Assembly: GCA_025353305.1 (NCBI GenBank)
Contig: JANXQX010000006.1
Span: forward strand, 1 to 37,022
Direction of reading: 5' to 3'
Length of the DNA: 37,022 nucleotides
Origin: Holophagaceae bacterium
GTDB lineage: Bacteria; Acidobacteriota; Holophagae; Holophagales; Holophagaceae
The notes under the pieces were generated by a model. The model was given only the letters and a program-made list of their open reading frames with translations. It was not told the DNA's origin and made no database searches. Positions within the stretch are counted from its first letter, which is position 1, and every line of letters starts with the position of its first letter. A program made the translations under genes and the position numbers. Shown here one piece after another: positions 1-9,594 of the stretch.

Positions 1-462
1 GCCGCTTTGGATGAAGGGCTATACGAAGTGGTTCACAGCGGCACCGCCCACAAATCGGCCCTCCCGGGCATCACCATGTGTGGCAAGACTGGCACCAGCC
101 AGGTCACGGCCTTCGTCGACAAGGCGCATTACCGTACCCTGTCCAAACAGTTTCGGGACAACGCGCTTTTTGCGGGCTATGCGCCACGCGAGAATCCTCA
201 AATCGCCTGGGCGGTTGTCGTAGAGAACGCCGGATTTGGCGCCGATGCGGCCGCGCCGATCGCCCGGAAATTGTGCCAGTACTGGTTCCTGGACCGATTG
301 AAAAAACCGTTGCCAGCCCCGGGCGGGAAATTGCCTGACGCTTTCGAGGAAACCCAGAGCGATGATTCTGATGAAGAACCCAAGGCCAAGCCCATGGCGG
401 CGCCCGAAGCTTCAGCAGGGAAGACTGTACATAAGGCCACTGATGCCGGGCCCCAGCGATGA
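1..462 (+). CDS. mrdA: Penicillin-binding protein 2, C-terminal end (partial)
   Basis: This is the last 153 codons of a class B penicillin-binding protein, the transpeptidase that crosslinks peptidoglycan during cell elongation. The frame is open from base 1, so the gene begins before the window. The KTGT box typical of the transpeptidase active site is at fragment residues 29-32, followed by an F-x-G-Y-A-P stretch that is also usual for PBPs. The end is an acidic then lysine/alanine-rich tail of about 40 residues, probably disordered. The stop codon overlaps the rodA start by four bases, so the two are translationally coupled. PBP2 and RodA form the elongasome synthase pair, and the adjacency is the main reason to call PBP2 rather than PBP3. 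Confidence 0.93.
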   Translation, partial: AALDEGLYEVVHSGTAHKSALPGITMCGKTGTSQVTAFVDKAHYRTLSKQFRDNALFAGYAPRENPQIAWAVVVENAGFGADAAAPIARKLCQYWFLDRLKKPLPAPGGKLPDAFEETQSDDSDEEPKAKPMAAPEASAGKTVHKATDAGPQR

Positions 463-1571
463 ATTTGCCGCTGACCCCGACCGGGCTGAACAAATCGACC
501 CGCAACCTCGATCCCATATTGTTGTTCCTGGTGCTGGTGCTCACGGCGCTCGGTACGCTGACCCTTTACTCAGCCGGGAAAGGCACCACTCATCAATCTT
601 TGTGGATCCGGCAGAGCGTGTGGAATGGACTTGGCCTTCTGGCAATGTTGCTGTTCTCCCGCTTCGACTACCGGCGTTTGGCGCAAAGCAGCTTGTCGAT
701 CTATGTCGCGGGCCTTTTGAGCCTAATCGTGGTGCTGGTCATCGGGCACACGGTGGCAGGTTCGAAGAGCTGGCTCTCCTTGGGCGGCGTGAGCATTCAG
801 CCCTCTGAATTCGTAAAATGGGTCGCCCTGCTTTTCGTGGCCCACCGCTTGGGCACCAAATCGCCCGAGGCCCTCACCAACTGGGATCTGGTGGGGGCTG
901 GGGGGCTTTTGTTCTTTCCCATGTTCCTGGTGCTCAAACAACCCGACCTGGGCGTGGCGATGACCTACACACCCATCCTGCTGCTCTTCCCATTGCTGCG
1001 GGGTATCCGCTGGCGCTGGGTGGCGGGGGGAGTCCTGGGCTTCACGCTGCTCTCCACCGCGGTCTGGAACTACCAACTGAAGGCCTATCAGAAGGAGCGC
1101 ATCCTCACCTTCATCGACCCTTCTCGAGACTTGAAAGGCAAGGGCTACCAGGTGAATCAAAGCCGCATCGCCATTGGCGCAGGTGGATTGTGGGGAAAGG
1201 GCTACATGAGCGGTTCGCAGACCCAGCTGAACTTCCTTCCGGTGAAGACCACGGACTTCGTATTCTCCGTTTGGGCCGAGGAACGGGGGTTTGTAGGCAT
1301 CTTGATGGCGCTGGCGCTTTTCGGCGTGCTGCTTCATCGGATACTCGCCATCGCCGGTGAGGCGACTTCAGCCATCGGGACTTACTTCTGCGTTGGGGCC
1401 GCAGGGATATTCGGCTTTCACATCCTGATCAACATTGGCATGGTGAGCGGCGCCGTACCCACCACGGGCATTCCCCTGCCCTTTTTCACCTACGGTGGTT
1501 CCAGCACCCTAGCCTTCTCATTGGCCCTGGGCATCATCATGAACATCCACCACCAGGCCAAGTCAAGGTAA
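459..1571 (+). CDS. rodA: Rod shape-determining peptidoglycan glycosyltransferase RodA
   Basis: A SEDS-family (FtsW/RodA/SpoVE) polytopic membrane protein of 370 residues that polymerises lipid II into glycan strands together with PBP2. About ten hydrophobic segments are visible. Family signatures include the G-x-x-x-QPSEF-x-K stretch near residue 115, the KQPDLG motif near 165, a DFVFSVWAEE loop near 265 and the PLPFFTYGGSS motif near 345. Length is normal for RodA. The ATG overlaps the mrdA stop (ATGA). RodA rather than FtsW is chosen because the partner is PBP2 and no mur or ftsQ genes are near. The gene ends just before a structured repeat element. Confidence 0.95.
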   Translation: MNLPLTPTGLNKSTRNLDPILLFLVLVLTALGTLTLYSAGKGTTHQSLWIRQSVWNGLGLLAMLLFSRFDYRRLAQSSLSIYVAGLLSLIVVLVIGHTVAGSKSWLSLGGVSIQPSEFVKWVALLFVAHRLGTKSPEALTNWDLVGAGGLLFFPMFLVLKQPDLGVAMTYTPILLLFPLLRGIRWRWVAGGVLGFTLLSTAVWNYQLKAYQKERILTFIDPSRDLKGKGYQVNQSRIAIGAGGLWGKGYMSGSQTQLNFLPVKTTDFVFSVWAEERGFVGILMALALFGVLLHRILAIAGEATSAIGTYFCVGAAGIFGFHILINIGMVSGAVPTTGIPLPFFTYGGSSTLAFSLALGIIMNIHHQAKSR

Positions 1572-1607
1572 CGGGGCCCCCTCCGCGACCGCGAAGCGGG
1601 AGCGGGA
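1571..1607. repeat. 37-bp direct repeat, copy 1
   Basis: The 37-bp block beginning ACGGGGCCCCCTCCGCGACC recurs unchanged at 1644-1680, 73 bp downstream. It starts on the last base of the rodA stop codon. Its second part can fold weakly as CTCCGC pairing with GCGGGAG. Only two copies are seen in this window, so it is not a CRISPR array. It could be a REP/BIME-like element or a local duplication. Confidence 0.9.
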
Positions 1608-1628
1608 GCACTGTCCAGTGGACAGTGC
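1608..1628. repeat. 21-bp perfect palindrome between the two 37-bp repeats
   Basis: GCACTGTCCA, a single G, then TGGACAGTGC: ten-base arms that are exact reverse complements around one central base. It sits immediately after repeat copy 1 and 15 bp before copy 2. It could be a protein-binding dyad, a hairpin in the rodA 3' UTR, or the core of a REP-type element. No T-run follows, so it is not a standard intrinsic terminator. Confidence 0.9.
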
Positions 1629-1643
1629 GATCGGGGGGTAGTC

Positions 1644-1680
1644 ACGGGGCCCCCTCCGCGACCGCGAAGCGGGAGCGGGA
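1644..1680. repeat. 37-bp direct repeat, copy 2
   Basis: Identical over 37 bases to the block at 1571-1607. It is followed by about 90 bp of ordinary sequence before ligA. Identity of the copies suggests recent duplication or active maintenance. Confidence 0.9.
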
Positions 1681-1762
1681 TCTGATCCATCGAAGCTCGA
1701 TTCCAAGAATACCTGTCTCAGGCGCCAGCTTGGAGCTATGGCGGACGACGGCTGCCCGGTAG

Positions 1763-3783
<2,021 letters not shown>

Positions 3784-3810
3784 ATAGTTGTCTTCATGCT
3801 CCGCTCTTCT

Positions 3811-3846
3811 TGCCTCGTACCTCGTATCTCGTGCCTCACACCTCCC
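3811..3846. repeat. Right arm of inverted heptamer array (CCTCGT units)
   Basis: Five tandem seven-base units: GCCTCGT, ACCTCGT, ATCTCGT, GCCTCAC, ACCTCCC. These are the reverse complement type of the units at 3747-3783. Together the arms enclose a 27-base spacer. No clear T-run follows. The array lies between ligA and the kinase gene and may act as a 3' hairpin or as a repeat family member. Confidence 0.8.
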
Positions 3847-3917
3847 CCAACCGATAATCGAAATTGTCCGGTCAACCATCCGCTATGCTGGGGCCTCTAA
3901 CCCAAGATCGAGCGCAT

Positions 3918-5525
3918 ATGAAAACCCGCATTGGCAAATTTGAAATCCAGCGTCGCTTGGGCGAAGGCGCCATGGGCGAAGTCTTTCTTGGTCGGGATCC
4001 CATCATCGGCCGTGAAGTGGCCGTCAAGACCATCCGCCCCCAGATCGCCACCGGGGAAGAAGCTCGCGAACGCTTCTATCGCGAGGCCCGGGCCGCCGGG
4101 ACGCTGAATCATCCAAACCTGGTCACGGTGCATGAATTCGGCGAGGACGATGGCACGCTTTTCCTGGCCATGGAATATGTGCCGGGTCAGGATCTGCAGA
4201 CGCTGCTGATTGATCACAGCCTTACACGGCCGCAAATCCTGGAGATCGTTGCCCAGGTCTGCGATGGGCTGGCCTATGCCCATGCCCGGGGAATCATGCA
4301 CCGTGACATCAAGCCCTCCAACATCCGCGTGGACTGGCACCAGGGGCGGCCATTTGTGAAGGTCATGGACTTCGGCATCGCCCGCATCGCGGGTTCGGAC
4401 ATGACGGGCTCGGGAACGATTCTTGGAACCTTCGGCTACATGGCGCCGGAGTACATCTCGACCGGAATTCCGGATCCGCGCGCGGATATTTTTGCCTGCG
4501 GCGTGATTTTGTATGAAGCTCTGGCCGGTGAACGGCCGTTCGCCGGCGATACCACCGCCACGGTGCTCTATCGCATCGTCCATGAGCAGCCGAAACCCAT
4601 GGCTCCGGCCCATCTCCACGGCATCAGCCCAGCAGTGCAGGGCATTCTGGACCAGGCCTTGGAGAAGGATCCGAGCCTGCGCTACCAGCGGGCCGAGGTC
4701 ATGTCTGCAGCCCTGCGCTCCGCCAAGGACCCGCATTGGCTGGGGGGCGTGGCCATGGGCACCACCGCGTCGGCAAAGCAATCCAGCCGGGAGGCGCAAA
4801 TGGCTCCCACGGTGGCGACGAACATGGCCAATACCGCCAAGCCACCACCTACTGTCGCGGGCAAACCCAGCACCAAACCCATGTCCAGTGCGGGGGCGTG
4901 GGTGGCAGGGGTCATTATCGTTGCCGGTCTTGCGGCTGGGGGAGCCTGGTACTGGAAACGGGATCCAAAGCAGCCTCCCAAGCCGCCGGTGGTCGTTGCT
5001 CAGGCCAACCCCGCGAACAGTGGAACAAATCCATCGCCTTCAACAATCCAAGCACTCGCTCCAAAGGCCGAGGCGCCGAAGACAACTCCATCGGAGCCCA
5101 AACAAAAGCCTTCACCCAAGCCCCTTCCTGTGACTGTCCAGAAAACACTGGAGCCGCCTATCAGTCCGGAGCCTCCGCAACCTGTTCAGAAGAGCAACGA
5201 GAAATCCGAGATCAACGAGGCCGCCGGAGAAATCGAGGGCCACCCCGACAGGGCCCATCGGCATTTTCAGAAGATCCACCGGGAGGACCCGCAGAATGCC
5301 AGGGCCTACGCGCTTGACTTGGTAGCTCTCTACCACCTCAACCTCTACGGCGAAATGGCCGCGCTCATCCACAAAGCCAAGGCCAACGGCGTGAATCCTA
5401 AATCATTCAATGCCTATCCTCGCTTCCGCGTGATGATGAAGGAAGAATCACAGGCCCACCGCATTCCGAGCGATGTCGCAGCGCGCATGAAGGCCGCGGG
5501 ACATGATTTCAATCCAGGGGAATGA
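3918..5525 (+). CDS. Transmembrane Ser/Thr protein kinase (PknB-like)
   Basis: A Hanks-type kinase of 535 residues from the ATG at 3918. The frame is open to a TTG at 3864, but the kinase fold begins right after the ATG. Visible motifs are the glycine-rich loop G-E-G-A-M-G-E-V (15-22), catalytic-site Lys37, HRD with Asp130, DFG at 151-153 and APE at 176-178, so all catalytic residues are present. A linker leads to one membrane span (about 325-346), which places the kinase in the cytoplasm and a proline/lysine-rich stalk plus an alpha-helical C-terminal domain outside. That last domain (about 445-535) resembles the end of a TPR-like helical unit, but no sensor family is recognisable. The target is unknown. 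The gene converges on a lipoprotein gene. Confidence 0.93.
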   Translation: MKTRIGKFEIQRRLGEGAMGEVFLGRDPIIGREVAVKTIRPQIATGEEARERFYREARAAGTLNHPNLVTVHEFGEDDGTLFLAMEYVPGQDLQTLLIDHSLTRPQILEIVAQVCDGLAYAHARGIMHRDIKPSNIRVDWHQGRPFVKVMDFGIARIAGSDMTGSGTILGTFGYMAPEYISTGIPDPRADIFACGVILYEALAGERPFAGDTTATVLYRIVHEQPKPMAPAHLHGISPAVQGILDQALEKDPSLRYQRAEVMSAALRSAKDPHWLGGVAMGTTASAKQSSREAQMAPTVATNMANTAKPPPTVAGKPSTKPMSSAGAWVAGVIIVAGLAAGGAWYWKRDPKQPPKPPVVVAQANPANSGTNPSPSTIQALAPKAEAPKTTPSEPKQKPSPKPLPVTVQKTLEPPISPEPPQPVQKSNEKSEINEAAGEIEGHPDRAHRHFQKIHREDPQNARAYALDLVALYHLNLYGEMAALIHKAKANGVNPKSFNAYPRFRVMMKEESQAHRIPSDVAARMKAAGHDFNPGE

Positions 5526-5535
5526 CTGGAATAGC

Positions 5536-5961
5536 TCACTGATTCGGCCCGGCTGATTCCACGCTTCGGATCTTCCAATGGCCTACGGTCTTGCGCCATC
5601 GGATGACAAAGCCACGCCGCCCCATGTCCTCTGGAATCAGTCCGCCCCCTTTGGACGTGAGCACCATTTCGACAACCTGCAACGCATCATCCCGGTTGAT
5701 CTGAACCCGATTCGCCAGCACCGTCACACCCACCTTCTGTTGCCGGAACACACCCATCAGGTAGAGCCTTGCCGCACCGCGATCCATGCCTTCCGGGCCC
5801 TGGAAATCCTGGGACAGCATTTCCGAAGCGCCGCCCGCGTCGCCCTTCTCCACGGCTTCGACAGTTGATGCGAAGGCAGCCCTGACTTGATCCTCGGGGC
5901 TGCCTTGCCTGCAGGCCAGGAGGCTACAAAGTGTCAAAGCGGTGAGGGTGAATCGGCTCAT
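5536..5961 (-). CDS. Small lipoprotein, possibly NTF2/SnoaL-like fold
   Basis: A 141-residue protein with a short signal peptide ending in a lipobox L-L-A-C (Cys17), so it is probably lipid-anchored in the envelope. The rest (E-D-Q-V-R-A-A-F near 23, then a region ending in G-H-W-K-I-R-S-V) has the look of small NTF2-like domains, in which a long N-terminal helix is followed by a curved beta sheet. That reading is inference and no function is assigned. It converges with the kinase gene (10 bp between stops) and is divergent from the cystathionine gene (47 bp between starts). Confidence 0.75.
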   Translation of the reverse strand: MSRFTLTALTLCSLLACRQGSPEDQVRAAFASTVEAVEKGDAGGASEMLSQDFQGPEGMDRGAARLYLMGVFRQQKVGVTVLANRVQINRDDALQVVEMVLTSKGGGLIPEDMGRRGFVIRWRKTVGHWKIRSVESAGPNQ

Positions 5962-5981
5962 GGGCTCTATGCTAAAGCTTT

Positions 5982-5996
5982 GGCCGGTTCCCGGCC
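5982..5996. repeat. 15-bp inverted repeat before the cystathionine gene
   Basis: GGCCGG, TTC, CCGGCC: a perfect 6+3+6 dyad 13 bases before the ATG at 6009, in the divergent promoter region. It could be an operator or a leader hairpin, or chance in GC-rich DNA. Confidence 0.5.
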
Positions 5997-6008
5997 GCGG
6001 GGAAATTC

Positions 6009-7163
6009 ATGACCACATCCCAGCACTTTGCCACCACCTGCATCCACGCGGGCCAGCAGCCGGATCCTTACAGCGGCGCCATCATGACCCCGGTCTACTT
6101 CACCTCGACCTACATCCAGGAAGGCCTGAACCAGCACCGCGGCTTTGAGTACGCCCGCACCCGCAACCCCACTCGGGATGCGGTGGAAGGCAACCTGGCC
6201 GCCCTGGAAGGCGCTGACTTCGGTATCGCCTTCGCCTCAGGTCTGGCCGCGACCCAGGCGATCCTGGAACTGCTCTCCAATGGCGATCATCTGGTGCTGG
6301 GCGACAACGTCTATGGCGGCACCTTCCGCCTGGTGGACAAGGTGATGGGCCGCTTCGGCCTGACCTACACCCAAGTGGACACTGCGGATCTGGACGCCCT
6401 TCGCGGGGCCATCCAAACCAACACAAAGCTCGTGATGCTCGAGACGCCGACCAATCCCATGCTGGGCATGACGGACATCGCTGCGGTACGCGGGTTGCTC
6501 AAGCTATTGGACACCCCCGCACTGCTTGCGGTGGACAACACATTCGCAACACCCTTCAACCAACGGCCCCTGGAACTGGGAGCGGATCTGGTCTTCCATT
6601 CCACGACCAAGTACCTGAACGGCCACAGCGACAGCATCGGCGGCGTGGCGGTCACCAATTCCGCGGAATTGAGCGAGCGGCTGCACTTCATCCAGAACGC
6701 GGCCGGCGCCATCCTTTCACCCATGGAGAGCTGGCTCATCCTGAGGGGGACCAAGACCTTGCACCTGCGCATGGAGCGTCATAACGCGAACGCGCTTCAG
6801 ATCGCGCGCTGGCTGGAACAGCGCAAGGATCTGAAATCAGTCTACTATCCGGGCCTTGAATCCCATCCCCAGCACGAACTGGCCAAGCGCCAGATGAAAG
6901 GCTTCTCGGGCATTGTCAGCTTCGACACCGGCGACGCTGAGCGCACGCGGCGGATGGCTTCAGCCTTCAAAATCTTCGCACTCGCAGAATCCCTGGGAGG
7001 TGTGGAAAGCCTGATCTGCCATCCAGTATCCATGACCCACGGCAGCGTTCCCGAAGCCGACCGCGCCAAGCTGGGCATCACCGATTCCCTGCTGCGTTTG
7101 AGCGTGGGTGTTGAAGACGTCCGCGATCTCATCGAGGATCTGGAGCAGGCGCTGAAGGCGTAG
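6009..7163 (+). CDS. Cystathionine gamma-synthase/gamma-lyase family PLP enzyme
   Basis: A 384-residue member of the Cys/Met-metabolism PLP-dependent transferases, acting in the cytoplasm in transsulfuration. Family signs: Y-A-R-T-x-N-P-T-R near residues 48-55, an A-S-G-L-A-A-T stretch near 76-82, the D-N-T-F region near 176-179, and the PLP lysine in S-T-T-K-Y-L-N-G-H (Lys201). Length is normal. MetB, gamma-lyase (MccB/CTH) and beta-lyase cannot be separated by eye, and no other methionine gene is adjacent, so no symbol is given. Only 47 bp separate it from the divergent lipoprotein gene, too little for a SAM riboswitch. Its 3' end runs into a second inverted heptamer array. Confidence 0.93.
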   Translation: MTTSQHFATTCIHAGQQPDPYSGAIMTPVYFTSTYIQEGLNQHRGFEYARTRNPTRDAVEGNLAALEGADFGIAFASGLAATQAILELLSNGDHLVLGDNVYGGTFRLVDKVMGRFGLTYTQVDTADLDALRGAIQTNTKLVMLETPTNPMLGMTDIAAVRGLLKLLDTPALLAVDNTFATPFNQRPLELGADLVFHSTTKYLNGHSDSIGGVAVTNSAELSERLHFIQNAAGAILSPMESWLILRGTKTLHLRMERHNANALQIARWLEQRKDLKSVYYPGLESHPQHELAKRQMKGFSGIVSFDTGDAERTRRMASAFKIFALAESLGGVESLICHPVSMTHGSVPEADRAKLGITDSLLRLSVGVEDVRDLIEDLEQALKA

Positions 7164-7164
7164 A

Positions 7165-7273
7165 GTCCTGGGTCCTGGGGTTCAGTTCGGAGGCGGCCCT
7201 AGGCCGCGACATGCTTGGTGCGCCGAAGGCGCCGCCAGGTTGCCTCGGGACCCTGGGACCCGAGACCCAGGAC
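7165..7273. repeat. Inverted heptamer arrays (GTCCTGG units) with nested hairpins
   Basis: Two tandem GTCCTGG units at 7165-7178 are matched on the other side by about four imperfect units of the opposite orientation at 7245-7273 (ending CGAGACC CAGGAC). The 66-bp spacer contains two further perfect hairpins: GCGGCC-CTA-GGCCGC at 7193-7207 and GCGCC-GAA-GGCGC near 7219-7231. The element lies between convergent genes, two bases after one stop and two bases before the other. It may serve as a two-way terminator or be a repeat-family member. Confidence 0.75.
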
Positions 7274-7275
7274 AA

Positions 7276-7791
7276 TCAGGCGGGGACCAGATCCCCGTCA
7301 TCCTTTTGCCGCTTGCGCAGGAAGTCGTGGAGGGCTTCGTAATCCACGGCGGGCTTGCGCTTTTCCCAGGGTGCGCCGACATGCCACAGGCCGACCATAT
7401 CCTCGGGGCAGCCCACTCGTTCCCAGATGCTTTCGAGGATGATGGCTAAGGCTTCGCTAGTGAGGTCGGCTTGCAGGGCATCGCGGATGAGTGCCAGGCG
7501 CCAGCGGTCCTGTGCGGCGGACCAGCATGCACCCCCGGGACGCGGCAGCTTGCCGGTGCAGTCGCGGCAGGCTTCCCATAGCGTTTCCTCAAAGCGCTCC
7601 AGACCTCGGCCTTCCAAGCGCACGAGCCGGTCGCAGGCGTCACTGTGGAAGCCATGGCTGGAGACCCAGGCCTGGATGTCGATCTGTTTCAATAGGCCAA
7701 AATCGTAGCCCACCACCATCTCATTCCAGGTGATAGGTTGGTTGGCCTGGGACTGCCGCTGCAGCAGGGCCATCCAGTTGCTGATGTGCAT
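7276..7791 (-). CDS. Uncharacterised 171-residue protein
   Basis: I do not recognise this protein. The ATG at 7791 is chosen because AGGAG lies about ten bases upstream; the open frame continues to 8064 but that part overlaps the ureohydrolase. It is soluble, with no signal peptide or membrane span. Four cysteines fall within residues 53-89, with C75 and C78 in a C-R-D-C pair, and the sequence is rich in tryptophan. The C-terminal tail is charged (K-R-Q-K-D-D-G-D). It is the last gene of a minus-strand series and lies 83 bp after the ureohydrolase stop, so it may be transcribed separately. Confidence 0.7.
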   Translation of the reverse strand: MHISNWMALLQRQSQANQPITWNEMVVGYDFGLLKQIDIQAWVSSHGFHSDACDRLVRLEGRGLERFEETLWEACRDCTGKLPRPGGACWSAAQDRWRLALIRDALQADLTSEALAIILESIWERVGCPEDMVGLWHVGAPWEKRKPAVDYEALHDFLRKRQKDDGDLVPA

Positions 7792-7874
7792 GGAACACCT
7801 CTCCTGAATCAATCTAAAAGGTGGGTTCCAGGCGTGAAGTCCCCGTGAAGGATCCTGGATTTTCGTGGCACGGA

Positions 7875-8819
7875 TCAGGGAAATAGCTGTAACGCGGCGT
7901 GGGCCGCAACTCGCGCGCTGTCTCCGGCGCCTTCCAAGGTCGGTGCCAGCTCCATGACATCGGCCCCCACCCAGGGTGCCGGCCAGCGGTGGATCGGCTG
8001 CAACAGCGCGATGAGCTCCACCACGCTCAAACCGCCGGGAACGGGCTCCGCCACCGCTGGGCAAAAAGCCGGATCAAGGACATCGAGGTCCAGGGATACA
8101 TAGGCGGGCCCCTGGGCAACCCGCGCGATATCACCCTGCAACTGGGCCGCCAGCCGGCCGTCCCTGAGATCCCACGGAGTCCACATGCGCACCCCGACAT
8201 TGGCGAGGAAGGCCAGTTCCTCACTCTCGAAACGGGATGCGCGCAGCCCGATCTGAACGGTGCGCCGGGGATCGATCAGGCCTTCTTCGATGGCCGCGCG
8301 GACCCAGGTCCCGTGGTGGTGGGCTGTGCCCCAGGCCTCGCCGCTGCCGGCATCCGGATGGGCATCGAAATGCAGCAGGCCCAGCTGTCCGTGCTTCCGC
8401 CAGTGGGCCCGCAGTGCACCGAGCGTCATCAAGTGGTCCCCGCCGAGCATCAGTGTCCGCGCCCCCAGGCTGATCCACGCCGCCAGAGTGTCCTGCACGG
8501 CTGCCAGTGCCTCTTCAATGCTGAAGGGCCGTGTGGGGATGTTGCCGCCGTCCACCCAATCCAGGGCCGCAAATCCCCTGGAGATTTCGTCGGAGCCACC
8601 ACCTTGCAGACGCATTGGCATTGGCAGCCGGCCTACGCCAAGGCTCGCAGTGCGCAGCGCCCAGGGGCCCATGCGCGCGCCGGGGCGGTTCAGCACGCCG
8701 CCATCGAAGGGCGCACCGAGCACCACGCCTGGGACCTCCGTGGGTTCGAGCTGGAGGGGCAGGCCGAGAAATGGAGTAAGGCCTGTGCGAAGGCTCTGCA
8801 GAAGTAGATCGGGCGTCAA
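7875..8819 (-). CDS. Arginase/agmatinase family ureohydrolase
   Basis: A binuclear manganese hydrolase of 314 residues that releases urea from a guanidino compound. Metal ligands are all present: H129 in G-G-D-H, D152/H154/D156 in D-A-H-P-D, and D244/D246 in S-L-D-L-D-V-L-D-P. An H-H-H-G-T-W substrate-side loop is at 167-172 and P-V-P-G-G-L at 259-264. Agmatine, guanidinobutyrate, arginine or formiminoglutamate are possible substrates; the sequence alone does not decide. The start is TTG with GAGG six bases upstream. It follows the acyltransferase gene by 13 bp, so they are likely co-transcribed, though no polyamine pathway partner is nearby. Confidence 0.9.
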   Translation of the reverse strand: MTPDLLLQSLRTGLTPFLGLPLQLEPTEVPGVVLGAPFDGGVLNRPGARMGPWALRTASLGVGRLPMPMRLQGGGSDEISRGFAALDWVDGGNIPTRPFSIEEALAAVQDTLAAWISLGARTLMLGGDHLMTLGALRAHWRKHGQLGLLHFDAHPDAGSGEAWGTAHHHGTWVRAAIEEGLIDPRRTVQIGLRASRFESEELAFLANVGVRMWTPWDLRDGRLAAQLQGDIARVAQGPAYVSLDLDVLDPAFCPAVAEPVPGGLSVVELIALLQPIHRWPAPWVGADVMELAPTLEGAGDSARVAAHAALQLFP

Positions 8820-8832
8820 GGCAACCTCAATT

Positions 8833-9594
8833 CTAGTGTGGGTCTAGATGGTTGCGAAGTGCCCGCAGCCAGGCTTCTTCATCGCCAGTGGGCGCCACCA
8901 CGGGACCAGGGTGGACCCTGACCCTGGTCTGCTGGCAGCGGCAGAGCACCTGGATATGGGGAGGAAGGGAGGCCTCACCGACCCAGGAATAGTGGGCGTC
9001 GGAACTCTCAATGCGCAAGGGCAGGACGCTCAGTCCTAAGCGGTAAGCGGCCCGCAGGCCGCCCTCATGAAGGGGCGCCAGGCCGTCCCCGCGCGTTGTC
9101 GTACCTTCCGGAAATAGCAGGAAGGGCGCGCCCGTCCGCCAATGGCGAATGAGTTCAAGCAAGGCCACAGCGCGATGTGCCGGATCATCCCGATCCACGA
9201 ACTGAAGCCCGGCCCGGCGTGCGTGGCGGCCTAGCATCGGGTAGGAGGCTACTTCAACCTTGGCCAGGGTTCCCATGGGCCGCTGGGCCATGAGGACCGC
9301 GGCATCCAGCCAGCTCAGGTGATTGGCCACCCAGATCTGGGCCCCCGCAGGAAGAGGCGAAGTGAACTGAACCTCCACATTGAGAGCGCGCAACAGATTT
9401 CGTGACCAGCGGCTCAGCACCCGGGCGGGATCCTCGGCCTGACCTAGCTGGGGCAGAATGTAGCCGGTCACCGCGAGGGCTTCCGCCCAAGCCCAGAGGG
9501 TCTGGGGATGCCATGCCGCCCTCAATTGGCTTGGCTCCAATGCTGTATCCCCGAACTCCCAGGCCGCGGCAGGCAGGCCCTGGATTGTGCTCAC
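8833..9594 (-). CDS. 1-acyl-glycerol-3-phosphate acyltransferase (PlsC-like)
   Basis: A 253-residue lysophospholipid acyltransferase that would transfer a fatty acyl group at the inner membrane. The catalytic N-H-L-S-W-L-D motif has H92 and D97, and the substrate-binding F-P-E-G-T-T motif is at 161-166. An N-terminal extension of about 80 residues with a hydrophobic segment near 36-50 precedes the catalytic domain. The GTG start overlaps the stop of the GNAT gene (GTGA), so translation is coupled. It could equally be an ornithine-lipid or other acyl-lipid acyltransferase; the GNAT partner makes that worth considering but proves nothing. Confidence 0.88.
   Translation of the reverse strand: MSTIQGLPAAAWEFGDTALEPSQLRAAWHPQTLWAWAEALAVTGYILPQLGQAEDPARVLSRWSRNLLRALNVEVQFTSPLPAGAQIWVANHLSWLDAAVLMAQRPMGTLAKVEVASYPMLGRHARRAGLQFVDRDDPAHRAVALLELIRHWRTGAPFLLFPEGTTTRGDGLAPLHEGGLRAAYRLGLSVLPLRIESSDAHYSWVGEASLPPHIQVLCRCQQTRVRVHPGPVVAPTGDEEAWLRALRNHLDPH

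Noticed and set aside
1571..1680. CRISPR array.
   Set aside because: Only two repeats, and the spacer is itself a palindrome; no cas genes.
5962..6008. SAM riboswitch before the cystathionine gene.
   Set aside because: Only 47 bp are available and no aptamer-like pairing is visible beyond one short dyad.
7792..8064. Upstream extension of the 171-residue unknown protein (to 262 residues).
   Set aside because: The added part overlaps the ureohydrolase gene in another frame and has Arg/Gly-rich shadow composition; a good ribosome site supports the ATG at 7791.
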